NCBI RefSeq assembly: GCF_016772275.1
Contig: NZ_CP065425.1
Coordinates: 1,598,001-1,662,000, forward strand
Source of the DNA: Heyndrickxia vini
Lineage (GTDB): Bacteria; Bacillota; Bacilli; Bacillales; Bacillaceae_C
Length of the DNA stretch: 64,000 bases
Direction: 5' to 3'
The notes beneath the pieces were generated by a model that was given only the letters and a program-made list of their open reading frames with translations, did no database searches and was not told the DNA's origin. Shown here piece by piece: positions 1 to 11,666 of this stretch. The position numbers and the translations under genes are program-made. Each line of letters opens with the position of its first letter. Positions within the stretch are counted from its first letter, which is position 1.

Positions 1-192
1 GAAAAAGGGGACGGGGAGGTAGAAGCATCTGTATTAGGGAAAAATATTTCTTCACATGATCTAGATAAGAAAAATGAAAAAATAAAAGAGATACAAGCTT
101 TTAATTTTTTCTCATCCCTAGGAAAATCGATGGCAAATATTATTTCTAGTATTACCGAAAAGGTAATTCAACTGATTTCCTCTTTCATATAG
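1..192 (+). CDS. yqxA: YqxA family (DUF3679) protein, C-terminal fragment
   Basis: The window opens inside an open frame that runs from base 1 to the TAG at 190-192 and encodes 63 residues. The fragment is charged and lysine-rich, then ends in an amphipathic tail (ITEKVIQLISSF). The sequence alone is not diagnostic. The assignment rests on position: in Bacillus, yqxA (a small membrane-anchored DUF3679 protein of unknown role) lies between spoIIP and lepA and is transcribed in the same direction. A rho-independent terminator follows at once, so this is the last gene of its unit. The 5' end lies outside the window. Confidence 0.55.
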   Translation, partial: EKGDGEVEASVLGKNISSHDLDKKNEKIKEIQAFNFFSSLGKSMANIISSITEKVIQLISSFI

Positions 193-198
193 TTTATT

Positions 199-234
199 AA
201 AGTGTATTCGAAAAGGAATACACTTTTTTATTTT
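199..234 (+). terminator. Terminator after yqxA
   Basis: An 11-bp perfect stem (arms 199-209 and 216-226) closes a 6-nt loop and runs into a T-rich tail. It separates the yqxA unit from lepA. Confidence 0.85.
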
Positions 235-333
235 CTTGATTCTCCAACATATAATTTCAATTGAATCTTATAATTCCTACTGATATAATCAAAAATAGTT
301 TACATGTGGCGTTTAACAGGAGTGAATAAAACA

Positions 334-2166
334 ATGAATAATGAAGATAGATTAAAAAGGCAGGAACGGATTCGAAACTTTTCTATTATTGCCCATATTG
401 ACCATGGTAAATCAACCTTGGCCGATCGTATATTAGAAAAAACGAATGCTCTGACTTCTCGTGAAATGAAAGCACAGTTGCTAGATTCTATGGATTTAGA
501 ACGGGAACGCGGGATTACAATAAAATTAAATGCAGTTCAATTAAAATATAAAGCAAAAGATGGAAATGAATATATATTACATTTAATCGATACACCTGGA
601 CATGTCGATTTTACGTACGAAGTTTCTCGAAGTCTTGCCGCTTGTGAAGGGGCAATCTTGGTTGTTGACGCTGCTCAAGGAATTGAAGCACAAACATTAG
701 CAAATGTTTATCTTGCATTAGACAATAATCTAGAAATATTACCAGTAATTAATAAAATTGACTTGCCTGCTGCAGACCCTGAACGGGTACGTCAGGAGGT
801 TGAAGATGTAATTGGCCTCGATGCATCTGATGCAGTATTAGCATCTGCTAAGGCGGGGATTGGGATTGAAGAAATATTAGAGCAGATTGTTGAAAAAGTC
901 CCAGCCCCAACGGGTAATCCAGAAGCTCCATTAAAAGCATTGATATTTGATTCCTTATATGATGCATATCGAGGAGTAGTAGCCTATATTCGTGTTGTTG
1001 AAGGCACGGTTAAAGTCGGCGACAAAATAAAAATGATGGCTACAGGCAAGGAATTTGAAGTAACAGAAGTTGGGGTACATGATCCGAAACAAGTTCAATG
1101 TAAGGAACTAACTGTAGGTGATGTAGGATATTTAACTGCTTCGATTAAAAATGTTGGCGATACGCGAGTAGGGGATACAATTACAAGTGCGAAGAATCCG
1201 GCAACTGAAGCATTACCTGGTTATCGAAAACTTAATCCGATGGTATATTGCGGACTTTATCCAATTGATTCCGCTAAATTTAATGATTTAAGGGATGCGT
1301 TAGAAAAACTAGAATTGAATGATTCTGCCCTGCAATTTGAACCGGAAACATCACAAGCATTAGGGTTTGGTTTCCGCTGTGGTTTCCTTGGACTTCTCCA
1401 TATGGAAATTATCCAAGAACGAATTGAACGTGAATTTAAAATCGATTTAATCACAACAGCACCGAGTGTTATTTATAAGGTTGCATTAACCGATGGTGAG
1501 GAAATTAATGTGGACAATCCGTCCAATATGCCTGATCCACAAAAAATTGAAAAAGTAGAAGAACCATATGTGCGAGCTTCAATTATGGTACCTAATGACT
1601 ATGTCGGGGCAGTAATGGAGTTATCACAAGCAAAACGCGGAACATTTATCGATATGAAATACTTAGATGATATTCGCGTCAATGTCATCTACGAAATACC
1701 ATTATCAGAAATTGTATATGACTTTTTTGATCAATTGAAATCTAGTACGAAGGGATATGCATCATTTGATTATGAGCTTATCGGATATAAACCTTCAAAA
1801 TTGGTGAAAATGGATATATTATTAAATGCTGAGAAGGTAGATGCCTTAAGCTTTATCGTTCACCGTGATTTTGCCTATGAGCGCGGTAAGGTAATAGTAG
1901 AAAAGTTAAAGGAAATCATTCCAAGACAGCAATTTGAAGTTCCGGTTCAAGCTGCTATCGGACAAAAAATAGTTGCCCGTTCAACGATCAAAGCGATGCG
2001 GAAAAATGTCCTTGCTAAATGTTATGGCGGAGATATTTCACGTAAAAGAAAACTTCTTGAAAAACAAAAAGAAGGTAAAAAACGCATGAAGCAGGTTGGA
2101 TCTGTAGAGGTTCCGCAGGAAGCATTCATGGCCGTTCTTAAAATGGATGATACAAACACGAAATAG
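334..2166 (+). CDS. lepA: Elongation factor 4 (LepA), ribosome-associated GTPase
   Basis: 610 aa, the usual LepA length. LepA is a translational GTPase that acts on the ribosome and is thought to help with stalled or mis-translocated complexes and with initiation. The N-terminus carries the P-loop motif AHIDHGKST, switch [10 protein letters not shown] and the NKID guanine-specificity motif. The EF-G-like domains and the LepA-specific C-terminal domain follow ([20 protein letters not shown]). The frame is open from an ATG at 304, but the Shine-Dalgarno AGGAG at 318-322 is correctly spaced only for the ATG at 334, which gives the family-typical N-terminus [16 protein letters not shown]. The gene stands between two terminators. 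Confidence 0.97.
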   Translation: MNNEDRLKRQERIRNFSIIAHIDHGKSTLADRILEKTNALTSREMKAQLLDSMDLERERGITIKLNAVQLKYKAKDGNEYILHLIDTPGHVDFTYEVSRSLAACEGAILVVDAAQGIEAQTLANVYLALDNNLEILPVINKIDLPAADPERVRQEVEDVIGLDASDAVLASAKAGIGIEEILEQIVEKVPAPTGNPEAPLKALIFDSLYDAYRGVVAYIRVVEGTVKVGDKIKMMATGKEFEVTEVGVHDPKQVQCKELTVGDVGYLTASIKNVGDTRVGDTITSAKNPATEALPGYRKLNPMVYCGLYPIDSAKFNDLRDALEKLELNDSALQFEPETSQALGFGFRCGFLGLLHMEIIQERIEREFKIDLITTAPSVIYKVALTDGEEINVDNPSNMPDPQKIEKVEEPYVRASIMVPNDYVGAVMELSQAKRGTFIDMKYLDDIRVNVIYEIPLSEIVYDFFDQLKSSTKGYASFDYELIGYKPSKLVKMDILLNAEKVDALSFIVHRDFAYERGKVIVEKLKEIIPRQQFEVPVQAAIGQKIVARSTIKAMRKNVLAKCYGGDISRKRKLLEKQKEGKKRMKQVGSVEVPQEAFMAVLKMDDTNTK

Positions 2167-2173
2167 AAAATAC

Positions 2174-2216
2174 GAGGGAGTAAGCCTGATTAAGGTCATG
2201 CAAGCTCCCTCTTTTT
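2174..2216 (+). terminator. Terminator after lepA
   Basis: Inverted repeat GAGGGAG (2174-2180) with CTCCCTC (2205-2211) is followed by TTTTTC. The loop is long, about 24 nt. Confidence 0.7.
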
Positions 2217-2249
2217 CTTTCATTCTTAATAAACCAGGAGATGATTTCA

Positions 2250-3386
2250 ATGCAGGTAGCATCTGCCTATATTCATATTCCTTTTTGCGAACATATTTGT
2301 TATTACTGTGACTTTAACAAAGTATTCTTAAAAGGACAGCCAGTCGATGATTACGTGGATATGCTGGTAGAAGAAATGAAATACACAATTGACCAATATC
2401 CAACCAATCAACTTAAGACAATTTTTGTAGGTGGTGGAACCCCTACTGTATTAAATGAAAATCAATTAAAAAAATTATGTGAAGGCATTCGTGCGAATCT
2501 TCCATTTGTTGATGGTGAATTTACCTTTGAAGCAAATCCAGGGGACCTTTCTATGGATAAGCTGAATATTTTAAAAGAATATGGTGTTAATCGATTAAGT
2601 TTTGGGGTCCAATCTTTTAATGATGATTTATTAAAGAAAATAGGGAGGACCCATACTTCTAAGGATGTTTATCAAACCATTCATAAAGCTCAAAGCGCGG
2701 GATTTACGAATATCAGTATCGATTTAATTTATAGTTTGCCTGGCCAAACAGAAGAAGACTTTAAAGAAACATTAAACAAAGCATTTGAATTAGAGCTTCC
2801 ACATTATTCAAGTTATTCATTAATCGTCGAGCCGAAGACAATTTTTTATAACTTGATGAAAAAAGGGAAATTACATCTTCCTTCTGAAGAATCAGAAGCG
2901 AATATGTATAGCTTATTAATGAATGAAATGGAAAAACACGGATACGCACAATACGAAATTAGTAATTTTTCAAAGCCGGGGTATGAAAGTAAGCATAATC
3001 TCGTTTACTGGGATAATGAAGAATATTTTGGCTTTGGAGCAGGTGCCCATAGCTATTTAAGCGGTACCCGAAAATCAAATATTGGTCCAATAAAAAAATA
3101 TATAGAAAAGATTCAGGATAAACAATTACCTATATTTGAAGAAAACGTTTTATCATCTGCTGAAAAGATGGAAGAGCATATGTTTTTAGGTCTCAGAAAA
3201 AACGAGGGTATAAGCATTGCTCAGTTCAATAATAGATATGATAAGCCCTTATTAACGGTCTTTGAAAAACCAATAAAAGCAATGGTTGAAAAAGGATGGT
3301 TAGAAATTAAAGAAGGATATGTACGTCTTACAAAAGAAGGTAGATTTTTTGGAAATGAAGTTTTTCAGTCATTTTTAGTATTGTGA
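2250..3386 (+). CDS. hemW: Heme chaperone HemW (radical SAM, HemN-like)
   Basis: 378 aa. The radical SAM cluster motif CX3CX2C is in the first 25 residues (FCEHICYYCDFNK), followed by the GGGTPT SAM-binding glycine motif and the HemN C-terminal domain. This short form, usually annotated hemN in Bacillus, belongs to HemW. HemW is a heme-binding chaperone that inserts heme into respiratory enzymes and is not a true oxygen-independent coproporphyrinogen oxidase. An ATG at 2241 directly abuts the Shine-Dalgarno (AGGAG 2236-2240), so the ATG at 2250 is chosen. The lepA-hemW-hrcA order is standard for Bacillus. Confidence 0.93.
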   Translation: MQVASAYIHIPFCEHICYYCDFNKVFLKGQPVDDYVDMLVEEMKYTIDQYPTNQLKTIFVGGGTPTVLNENQLKKLCEGIRANLPFVDGEFTFEANPGDLSMDKLNILKEYGVNRLSFGVQSFNDDLLKKIGRTHTSKDVYQTIHKAQSAGFTNISIDLIYSLPGQTEEDFKETLNKAFELELPHYSSYSLIVEPKTIFYNLMKKGKLHLPSEESEANMYSLLMNEMEKHGYAQYEISNFSKPGYESKHNLVYWDNEEYFGFGAGAHSYLSGTRKSNIGPIKKYIEKIQDKQLPIFEENVLSSAEKMEEHMFLGLRKNEGISIAQFNNRYDKPLLTVFEKPIKAMVEKGWLEIKEGYVRLTKEGRFFGNEVFQSFLVL

Positions 3387-3460
3387 TATGTTTCTTTTGT
3401 CTTTTCTTAAATAAAAACTATTTCTAGGATAATAGAAACATGTGATAAGGGTAAAAATAA

Positions 3461-3489
3461 TTGACACCGAAGTGTAGTTTTGATAATTT
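3461..3489 (+). promoter_or_regulatory. Candidate sigma-A promoter of hrcA-grpE-dnaK-dnaJ
   Basis: Perfect -35 box TTGACA at 3461-3466. The -10 is less clear: GATAAT at 3482-3487 (15-nt spacer) or TAATTT at 3484-3489 (17-nt spacer). The CIRCE operators begin about 10 bp downstream, in the transcribed leader, as in B. subtilis. Confidence 0.65.
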
Positions 3490-3499
3490 ATTAATAGTA

Positions 3500-3526
3500 T
3501 TAGCACTCGATGCTGATGAGTGCTAA
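3500..3526 (+). promoter_or_regulatory. CIRCE operator 1 (HrcA binding site)
   Basis: Perfect CIRCE: TTAGCACTC at 3500-3508, a 9-nt spacer, and GAGTGCTAA at 3518-3526. HrcA bound here represses the operon in the absence of heat stress. Confidence 0.97.
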
Positions 3527-3529
3527 CAA

Positions 3530-3555
3530 TTAGCACTCGGAATTATGAGTGCTAA
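3530..3555 (+). promoter_or_regulatory. CIRCE-like operator 2 with 8-nt spacer
   Basis: A second TTAGCACTC (3530-3538) and GAGTGCTAA (3547-3555) lie 3 bp after the first CIRCE. Both 9-nt arms are perfect, but the spacer is 8 nt, not the canonical 9. It ends just before the hrcA Shine-Dalgarno (GAGGTGA, 3558-3564). Confidence 0.85.
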
Positions 3556-3570
3556 CAGAGGTGATGAAAC

Positions 3571-4599
3571 TTGCTATCGGATCGTCAGCTTCTTATTTTA
3601 CAAGTAATAATCGATGACTTTATTCGATCTGCACAACCTGTCGGCTCAAGAACACTTTCAAAAAAAGATGAGATTTCCTTAAGTTCTGCAACCATACGCA
3701 ATGAGATGGCAGACTTGGAAGAATTAGGCTATATTGAAAAAACCCATACTTCTTCAGGTAGAATACCTTCTGAAAAAGGGTATAGATATTATGTTGATCA
3801 TATATTAGCTCCTCAAAAGCTAAATTCAATAGAAATATCACGGATCCATTCCATTTTCGCAGAAAGAATTTATGAACTGGAGAAAATTGTTCAAAAATCG
3901 GCGAAAATTCTTTCTGAGTTAACGAATTATACAGCTATTTTATTGGGTCCGCGGGTAAAGGAAACAAAGCTTAAACGCCTTCAAATTGTGCCATTAAATA
4001 ATGAAACAGCCGTAGCAATAATGATAACTGATACGGGACATGTTGAGAATCGGATATTTTCCATTCCGCTTGGATTTAATCTAAATGATTTTGAGAAAAT
4101 GGTAAATATTTTGAATGAAAGACTAACCAATGTTCCTATTTCGGATTTGAAAGGCAAAATATATAAAGAAGTTGCTGTGTTGTTAAAACAGCATATTCAA
4201 AATTATGATGCCTTGCTTTATACACTTTTAGAAACAATTAGTGTAAAAGATCAAGAAAAATTATTTTTTGGTGGTAAAGCCAATATCTTAAATCAGCCAG
4301 AATTTCGTGACATCCAAAAAATACATTCCTTGATGGACATGATTGAACGTGAACACGGATTTTATGATTTAGTTAAACAAATACCACATGGGATCCATGT
4401 GAAAATTGGAAAAGAAAATGAAAGATCTGAAATGGAAAACTGTAGTTTAATAACTGCAACATATTCTATAGGAAATGAGCCTGTGGGCACCATTGCCATT
4501 TTAGGCCCGACGAGAATGGAATATTCAAGAGTCATTAGTTTATTGGATTTTTTAAGTACGGATATGTCAAAGGCATTGACCAATCTGTATCATAGTTAA
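3571..4599 (+). CDS. hrcA: Heat-inducible transcription repressor HrcA
   Basis: 342 aa, full length. HrcA binds CIRCE operators and is kept active by the GroEL chaperonin, so misfolded protein relieves repression of chaperone genes. The N-terminal winged-helix region is recognisable ([41 protein letters not shown]), followed by the GAF-like and dimerisation domains and the typical C-terminus ([20 protein letters not shown]). Translation starts at a TTG (3571) 6 nt after the strong Shine-Dalgarno GAGGTGA. It is the first gene of the hrcA-grpE-dnaK-dnaJ cluster and autoregulated through the two CIRCE copies upstream. Confidence 0.97.
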   Translation: MLSDRQLLILQVIIDDFIRSAQPVGSRTLSKKDEISLSSATIRNEMADLEELGYIEKTHTSSGRIPSEKGYRYYVDHILAPQKLNSIEISRIHSIFAERIYELEKIVQKSAKILSELTNYTAILLGPRVKETKLKRLQIVPLNNETAVAIMITDTGHVENRIFSIPLGFNLNDFEKMVNILNERLTNVPISDLKGKIYKEVAVLLKQHIQNYDALLYTLLETISVKDQEKLFFGGKANILNQPEFRDIQKIHSLMDMIEREHGFYDLVKQIPHGIHVKIGKENERSEMENCSLITATYSIGNEPVGTIAILGPTRMEYSRVISLLDFLSTDMSKALTNLYHS

Positions 4600-4633
4600 T
4601 GGAAGTGGATATATTGTTAATGGAGAACAACTG

Positions 4634-4672
4634 GAAATTAGCAATAAAATCTGCTGATTTCTAGTCTTTTTT
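4634..4672 (+). other. Stem-loop between hrcA and grpE
   Basis: Arms 4634-4643 and 4652-4661 form a 10-bp stem with one G-U pair and an 8-nt loop, followed after 4 nt by a T-run (4666-4672). It resembles a weak terminator. In B. subtilis the operon transcript is known to be processed between hrcA and grpE, so this structure is a candidate for lowering hrcA relative to the chaperone genes. That role is inferred. Confidence 0.6.
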
Positions 4673-4729
4673 CGTTAATAGATTATTTGGGTTATTGTAC
4701 ATGGTGTTACTTTAAGGGAGGTGAAAACA

Positions 4730-5296
4730 ATGGCAGAAGAGAATAAACAGGCAAATCAACAGGAAGCAATTTTTGCTGAAGAAGAAACAACTTCTAATGA
4801 GCAAGTTGATTCGGTTGAAACAGAACATAATGAGAAAAATCCTGAAAATGAAATGATAAATGAACTTCAAGCTAAACTTGATGAATCAGAAAATCGTTAC
4901 TTACGTTTGCGTGCTGATTTTGATAATTTCCGCAGAAGAGTTCAAATTGATAAAGAAGCAAATGAAAAATATAGAGCGCAAAATCTTGCGACCAATTTAT
5001 TACCAGCCATTGATAATTTTGAACGTGCAATGCAAATAACACCTGAAAATGAACAAACAAAGCAATTAATGCAAGGTGTTGAGATGGTATATCGTAATAT
5101 TATCGATGCATTGAAACAAGAAGGAATTGAAATTATCGAAGCGGTAGGAAAAGAATTTGATCCGAATTTTCATCAAGCAATCATGCAGGGTGAAGATGAA
5201 AACTACGGTTCCAATATTATCATCGAAGAATTCCAAAAAGGATATATTTTGAAGGATCGCGTCATTCGTCCTTCAATGGTGAAAGTGAATCAATAA
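4730..5296 (+). CDS. grpE: Nucleotide exchange factor GrpE
   Basis: 188 aa. GrpE is the DnaK co-chaperone that releases ADP. A charged, disordered N-terminus (about residues 1-45) precedes the long dimerising coiled coil ([22 protein letters not shown]), and the C-terminal beta-wing domain ends in [12 protein letters not shown]. The ATG at 4730 is 8 nt after GGGAGGTG. The GTG at 4721 is part of that Shine-Dalgarno and is rejected as the start. It is co-oriented with dnaK, 69 bp downstream. Confidence 0.97.
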   Translation: MAEENKQANQQEAIFAEEETTSNEQVDSVETEHNEKNPENEMINELQAKLDESENRYLRLRADFDNFRRRVQIDKEANEKYRAQNLATNLLPAIDNFERAMQITPENEQTKQLMQGVEMVYRNIIDALKQEGIEIIEAVGKEFDPNFHQAIMQGEDENYGSNIIIEEFQKGYILKDRVIRPSMVKVNQ

Positions 5297-5329
5297 TAAT
5301 ATTTTGACTTTTTTTTCGTGTGAAAATAG

Positions 5330-7198
<1,869 letters not shown>

Positions 7199-7225
7199 TA
7201 ATTTACAGTAAAGATTTAATTTGAA

Positions 7226-7264
7226 AAAGTCAAAGTCAGGTACATTCTTGGCTTTGGCTTTTTG
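7226..7264 (+). terminator. Internal terminator between dnaK and dnaJ
   Basis: A 12-bp stem with two G-U pairs (7226-7237 with 7250-7261) and a 12-nt loop runs into a short T tract. It probably attenuates, rather than ends, transcription into dnaJ. Confidence 0.6.
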
Positions 7265-7357
7265 TCTTTTAGAATTGTTTCATTGTCTTTTTATTGATTG
7301 TTCCTGGTGTCAATGTTAAAATAACCTTTATGCGAAAGGATTCGGGAGTGTGGATGA

Positions 7358-8488
7358 ATGAGTAAAAGGGACTATTATGAAGTATTAGGTCTGGAAAAAA
7401 ATGCTTCAAAAGAAGAGATTAAAAAAGCATATCGAAAACTATCTAAAAAATACCATCCGGATATTAATAAAGAAGCGGATGCAGCTGATAAATTTAAAGA
7501 GGTAAAAGAAGCATACGAAGTTCTATCAGACGATCAAAAACGTGATCAATATGATCGTTTCGGCCATACTGATCCAAATCAAGGATTTGGTGGTTTTGGT
7601 GGGGACGGAGATTTCGGAGGATTTGGCGGCTTTGAAGATATCTTCAGTACGTTCTTTGGTGGTGGATCATCAAGAAGACGTGATCCAAATGCCCCTCGAC
7701 AAGGCGCAGATCTTCAATACACGATGACATTAACATTCAAAGAAGCAGTGTTCGGAAAAGAAACTGAAATCGAAATTCCAAGAGAAGAAACATGTGACAC
7801 ATGTCATGGTTCAGGAGCGAAACCTGGAACACAACCAGAAACATGTTCACATTGTCATGGTTCCGGACAATTAAATACGGAGCAAAATACTCCGTTCGGA
7901 AAAATTGTTAATCGCCGTGTGTGCCATTATTGTAATGGTACAGGTAAGATGATAAAAAATAAATGTAAAACATGCGGCGGTACTGGAAAAGTGAAAAAAC
8001 GTCGCAGAATCAATGTGAAAATTCCAGCTGGAGTAGATGATGGACAACAATTACGGGTTTCCGGTCAAGGTGAGCCGGGGGTAAATGGTGGACCTGCTGG
8101 AGATCTTTATGTAGTTTTCCACGTTAGAGAGCATGAATTCTTTGAACGTGATGGGGACGATATTTATTGTGAAATGCCAATCACATTCGCTCAAGCTGCA
8201 TTAGGAGACGAGATCGAAGTACCAACCTTACATGGTAAAGTAAAATTAAAGGTTCCCGCTGGAACGCAAACGGGAACTAAGTTTAGACTTCGAGGCAAAG
8301 GTGTGCCAAATGTTAGGGGATATGGTACGGGAGATCAGCATATCCATGTGAAAGTGATTACACCAACAAAGTTAACAGATAAGCAAAAACAACTATTAAG
8401 GGAATTTTCAGAGACAGAAGGGTCGGCTCCAGATGAGCAGAACGAATCCTTCATCGATAAAATGAAGAAGGCTTTCAAAGGGGAATAA
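7358..8488 (+). CDS. dnaJ: Chaperone DnaJ (Hsp40)
   Basis: 376 aa, type I DnaJ. The J domain (residues 1-70) has the HPD motif that stimulates DnaK ATPase. A Gly/Phe-rich linker follows (about 75-110), then four CXXCXGXG zinc-binding repeats ([32 protein letters not shown]) and the C-terminal substrate-binding domains. It lies 22 bp before prmA, so it probably shares transcripts with the downstream rRNA, tRNA and ribosomal-protein modification genes, as in B. subtilis. Confidence 0.98.
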   Translation: MSKRDYYEVLGLEKNASKEEIKKAYRKLSKKYHPDINKEADAADKFKEVKEAYEVLSDDQKRDQYDRFGHTDPNQGFGGFGGDGDFGGFGGFEDIFSTFFGGGSSRRRDPNAPRQGADLQYTMTLTFKEAVFGKETEIEIPREETCDTCHGSGAKPGTQPETCSHCHGSGQLNTEQNTPFGKIVNRRVCHYCNGTGKMIKNKCKTCGGTGKVKKRRRINVKIPAGVDDGQQLRVSGQGEPGVNGGPAGDLYVVFHVREHEFFERDGDDIYCEMPITFAQAALGDEIEVPTLHGKVKLKVPAGTQTGTKFRLRGKGVPNVRGYGTGDQHIHVKVITPTKLTDKQKQLLREFSETEGSAPDEQNESFIDKMKKAFKGE

Positions 8489-8510
8489 TTTAAAATGGAG
8501 TTGGTAGAAA

Positions 8511-9449
8511 ATGAAATGGTCTGAAATTATGATCCATACGACAAATGAAGCAATCGAACCAATCTCAAATATATTGCATGAGGCAGGTGCTAGCGGGGTT
8601 GTAATAGAAGACCCGTTTGATTTAGTAAAAGAAAGAGAAGATCAATTCGGTGAAATCTACCAACTCAATCCAGATGACTACCCTGAAGAAGGGGTAATTA
8701 TTAAAGCTTATTTATCCGTTAACAGCTTTTTAGGTGAAACAGTTGAAGAGATTAAGCAAGCTATAAATAATCTAGCACTCTTCAATATAGACATTGGCCA
8801 AAATCATGTAACAATAAGTGAAGTGAATGAGGAAGAATGGGCAACAGCATGGAAAAAGTATTATAATCCCGTGAAAATATCAGAGAAATTCACTATAGTT
8901 CCAACATGGGAAAAATATGAAGCTGTTAGTAGCGATGAATTAATTATTGAATTGGATCCTGGGATGGCATTTGGAACAGGGACCCATCCTACTACGGTGA
9001 TGTGTATCCAAGCGCTGGAAAGAACAGTGAAGCAAAATGACACCGTAATAGACGTAGGTACTGGTTCGGGAGTGCTTAGTATCGCTGCAGCACTTTTAGG
9101 AGCAGTACAAGTTACCGCTTTAGACTTAGATGAAGTTGCAGTGCAATCAGCCAAACTTAATGTGAAACTAAATAAAGTTCAAGATCAAGTTACCGTATCG
9201 AAAAATGATCTATTAAATGGGATGAATGGGCAGGTTGATGTTGTCGTATCGAATATTCTAGCCGAGGTTATCATGAGCTTTACCGATGATGTTGCTAAAG
9301 CTGTCAAACCGAATGGCTATTTTATCGCATCGGGGATTATTCAACAGAAGAAGGACCAAGTGAAAGAAGCGATTATTTCATCTGGGTTTAGCATTGAAGA
9401 AACTATCGTGATGGAAGACTGGATAGCTTTTATTGCAAAGCGTGGGTGA
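8511..9449 (+). CDS. prmA: Ribosomal protein L11 methyltransferase
   Basis: 312 aa. SAM-dependent enzyme that methylates ribosomal protein L11. The N-terminal substrate-recruitment domain is followed by the class I methyltransferase fold: GTGTHPTT precedes motif I ([20 protein letters not shown]), and motif IV is NILAEV. It starts at an ATG behind GGAG and is followed after 6 bp by rsmE, so the two are probably translationally coupled. The B. subtilis counterpart is yqeT. Confidence 0.95.
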   Translation: MKWSEIMIHTTNEAIEPISNILHEAGASGVVIEDPFDLVKEREDQFGEIYQLNPDDYPEEGVIIKAYLSVNSFLGETVEEIKQAINNLALFNIDIGQNHVTISEVNEEEWATAWKKYYNPVKISEKFTIVPTWEKYEAVSSDELIIELDPGMAFGTGTHPTTVMCIQALERTVKQNDTVIDVGTGSGVLSIAAALLGAVQVTALDLDEVAVQSAKLNVKLNKVQDQVTVSKNDLLNGMNGQVDVVVSNILAEVIMSFTDDVAKAVKPNGYFIASGIIQQKKDQVKEAIISSGFSIEETIVMEDWIAFIAKRG

Positions 9450-9455
9450 TGAATA

Positions 9456-10208
9456 ATGCAAAGATACTTCATTGGCAGTTCATATGAGGGAGAAGATGAA
9501 ATTCGTTTAAAGGGTGATGTGTTTCATCATATATCCCATGTTATGCGGATGAAACGTAATGACGAATTTTACGTCGTTTTTACAGATAACAAAGCTGGAA
9601 TTGCCAAAATAGAGGATATTACCAATGAAGAAATCATAGCTCATATTGTAAAATGGGAAGAAGCAAATAGAGAATTACCGGTTAAAGTGGCGATTGCAAG
9701 CGGACTGCCTAAAGGGGATAAATTGGAATATATTATTCAAAAGGGTACAGAGCTTGGAGCATATGAATTTGTCCCTTTTATTGCGGATCGCTCGATTGTG
9801 AAATGGGATTCAAAGAAAGAAAAGAAGAAACTTGATCGATGGCAAAAAATTGCTTTAGAAGCTGCTGAACAATCCCATCGACAGCATATGCCGATTATTC
9901 ACGCCCCCCATACATTTAAATCTTTAATAGTCTTTAGTAATTCATTTAATCATAAAATCGTTGCATTTGAAGAAAGTGCTAAAAACGGGGAGACTTCCAA
10001 TTTTGTGAGGACGATCAATCATTTTTCTCCGGGAGATTCTGTATTGATCGTATTTGGTCCGGAAGGTGGTCTTTCAGTTGATGAAGTTCGTCGTATGGAA
10101 GAAAGCGGATTTCAACTATGTGGACTAGGTCCTAGAATATTAAGAACTGAAACAGCGCCTTTATATGCTTTATCCGCGATATCTTACCAATTAGAATTAA
10201 TGAGGTGA
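9456..10208 (+). CDS. rsmE: 16S rRNA (uracil-1498-N3)-methyltransferase
   Basis: 250 aa, SPOUT-class enzyme that makes m3U1498 in the 30S decoding region. The PUA-like N-terminus (MQRYFIGSSYEG...GDVFHHISHVMRM) is followed by the trefoil-knot SAM site (LIVFGPEGGLSVDEV, LGPRILRTETAPLYAL). Its stop codon lies inside the Shine-Dalgarno of mtaB, indicating one operon with prmA and mtaB. The B. subtilis counterpart is yqeU. Confidence 0.95.
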   Translation: MQRYFIGSSYEGEDEIRLKGDVFHHISHVMRMKRNDEFYVVFTDNKAGIAKIEDITNEEIIAHIVKWEEANRELPVKVAIASGLPKGDKLEYIIQKGTELGAYEFVPFIADRSIVKWDSKKEKKKLDRWQKIALEAAEQSHRQHMPIIHAPHTFKSLIVFSNSFNHKIVAFEESAKNGETSNFVRTINHFSPGDSVLIVFGPEGGLSVDEVRRMEESGFQLCGLGPRILRTETAPLYALSAISYQLELMR

Positions 10209-10213
10209 TTGTA

Positions 10214-11566
10214 ATGTCACAAGTGGCATTTCATACTTTAGGATGTAAAGTTAATCATTATGAAACAGAAGCCATCTGGCAGTTATTTAAAGCACAAGGT
10301 TATGAACGTGTCGATTTTGAATCGACAGCAGATGTGTACGTCATTAATACATGTACAGTTACGAACACGGGAGACAAAAAAAGTCGTCAAGTAATTAGAC
10401 GAGCAGTCAGAAAAAATCCAGATGCAGTTATTTGTGTAACTGGTTGTTATGCGCAAACATCACCTGCAGAAATCATGGCTATACCGGGTGTTGACATCGT
10501 TGTAGGTACACAGGATCGTGTGAAAATGCTTGGGTACATTGAGCAATTTAAACAGGAACGTCAGCCAATTAATGGTGTTGGAAACATTATGAAGAATCGT
10601 GTATATGAAGAGTTAGATGTTCCTGCTTTTACCGATAGAACACGCGCTTCCTTAAAAATTCAAGAAGGTTGCAATAATTTTTGTACATTTTGTATCATTC
10701 CATGGGCGCGTGGGTTAATGCGTTCCCGTGATCCTAAGGAAGTTATCCGCCAAGCACAGCAATTAGTGGATGCCGGCTATAAAGAAATTGTATTGACAGG
10801 GATTCACACAGGCGGTTATGGACAAGATATGAAGGACTATAATTTGGCAATGCTCCTTAGTGATATGGAAGCACAAGTTAAAGGTTTAAAACGCATTCGT
10901 ATTTCATCAATTGAAGCCAGTCAATTGACTGATGAAGTAATTGAAGTAATAAATAAATCAAAATTAATCGTTCGCCATATGCACATTCCTCTTCAATCTG
11001 GTTCGGATACCGTTCTAAAAAGAATGAGACGTAAGTACACGATGGCTGAATATGCTGAAAGACTAGTGAAATTGAAAAAAGCCTTACCTGGGCTTGCAGT
11101 AACATCTGATGTAATCGTTGGCTTCCCTGGTGAAACTGAAGAAGAATTTATGGAAACGTATAATTTTATTAAAGATCATAAGTTTTCTGAACTTCATGTT
11201 TTCCCGTATTCGAAACGTACAGGAACACCTGCTGCACGGATGGAAGATCAAATTGATGAAAATATAAAAAATGAACGTGTTCATCGGTTGATTTCATTAT
11301 CAGATCAATTAGCAAAAGAATACGCTTCACGCTTTGAAAATGAAGTACTAGAAGTGATTCCGGAAGAAAAATATAAAGAAGATCCGTCTAGCGGTTTATA
11401 TGAAGGATACACGGATAATTATTTGAAAGTCGTATTCCCTGCAACAGAAGATATGGTTGGTAAATTAGTGAAAGTAAAAATCACAAAATCTGGTTATCCA
11501 TATAATGAGGGACAATTTGTCCGAGTCATCGACGATATTGAAGAAATTCAACAAGAAGCCATATAA
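10214..11566 (+). CDS. mtaB: tRNA (N6-threonylcarbamoyladenosine-37-C2)-methylthiotransferase MtaB
   Basis: 450 aa. Radical SAM enzyme converting t6A37 to ms2t6A37 in tRNAs that read ANN codons. The N-terminal MTTase domain carries the first cluster cysteines (LGCKVNHYE, NTCTVT, TGCYAQ), the radical SAM CX3CX2C is CNNFCTFC, and a C-terminal TRAM domain follows (residues about 375-440). The ATG at 10214 is 5 bp after the rsmE stop and properly spaced from TGAGGTGA (10201-10208). The in-frame GTG at 10205 is inside that Shine-Dalgarno. The B. subtilis counterpart is yqeV. Confidence 0.95.
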   Translation: MSQVAFHTLGCKVNHYETEAIWQLFKAQGYERVDFESTADVYVINTCTVTNTGDKKSRQVIRRAVRKNPDAVICVTGCYAQTSPAEIMAIPGVDIVVGTQDRVKMLGYIEQFKQERQPINGVGNIMKNRVYEELDVPAFTDRTRASLKIQEGCNNFCTFCIIPWARGLMRSRDPKEVIRQAQQLVDAGYKEIVLTGIHTGGYGQDMKDYNLAMLLSDMEAQVKGLKRIRISSIEASQLTDEVIEVINKSKLIVRHMHIPLQSGSDTVLKRMRRKYTMAEYAERLVKLKKALPGLAVTSDVIVGFPGETEEEFMETYNFIKDHKFSELHVFPYSKRTGTPAARMEDQIDENIKNERVHRLISLSDQLAKEYASRFENEVLEVIPEEKYKEDPSSGLYEGYTDNYLKVVFPATEDMVGKLVKVKITKSGYPYNEGQFVRVIDDIEEIQQEAI

Positions 11567-11593
11567 AACTGCAGCTAAGCTGCAGTTTTTTTA
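11565..11593 (+). terminator. Terminator after mtaB
   Basis: Perfect 11-bp stem AAAACTGCAGC / GCTGCAGTTTT with a TAA loop and a T tail. The stem starts within the mtaB stop codon. It closes the hrcA-to-mtaB cluster. Confidence 0.92.
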
Positions 11594-11597
11594 TTAA

Positions 11598-11627
11598 TTG
11601 GAAATACTAAAATGACAATGGTATAGT
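11598..11627 (+). promoter_or_regulatory. Candidate sigma-A promoter of deoC
   Basis: TTGGAA (11598-11603), an 18-nt spacer, and TATAGT (11622-11627), 39 bp before the deoC start. Confidence 0.55.
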
Positions 11628-11666
11628 ATTAGAGGTACGTACAACATACATAAAAGGAGAATAAAA

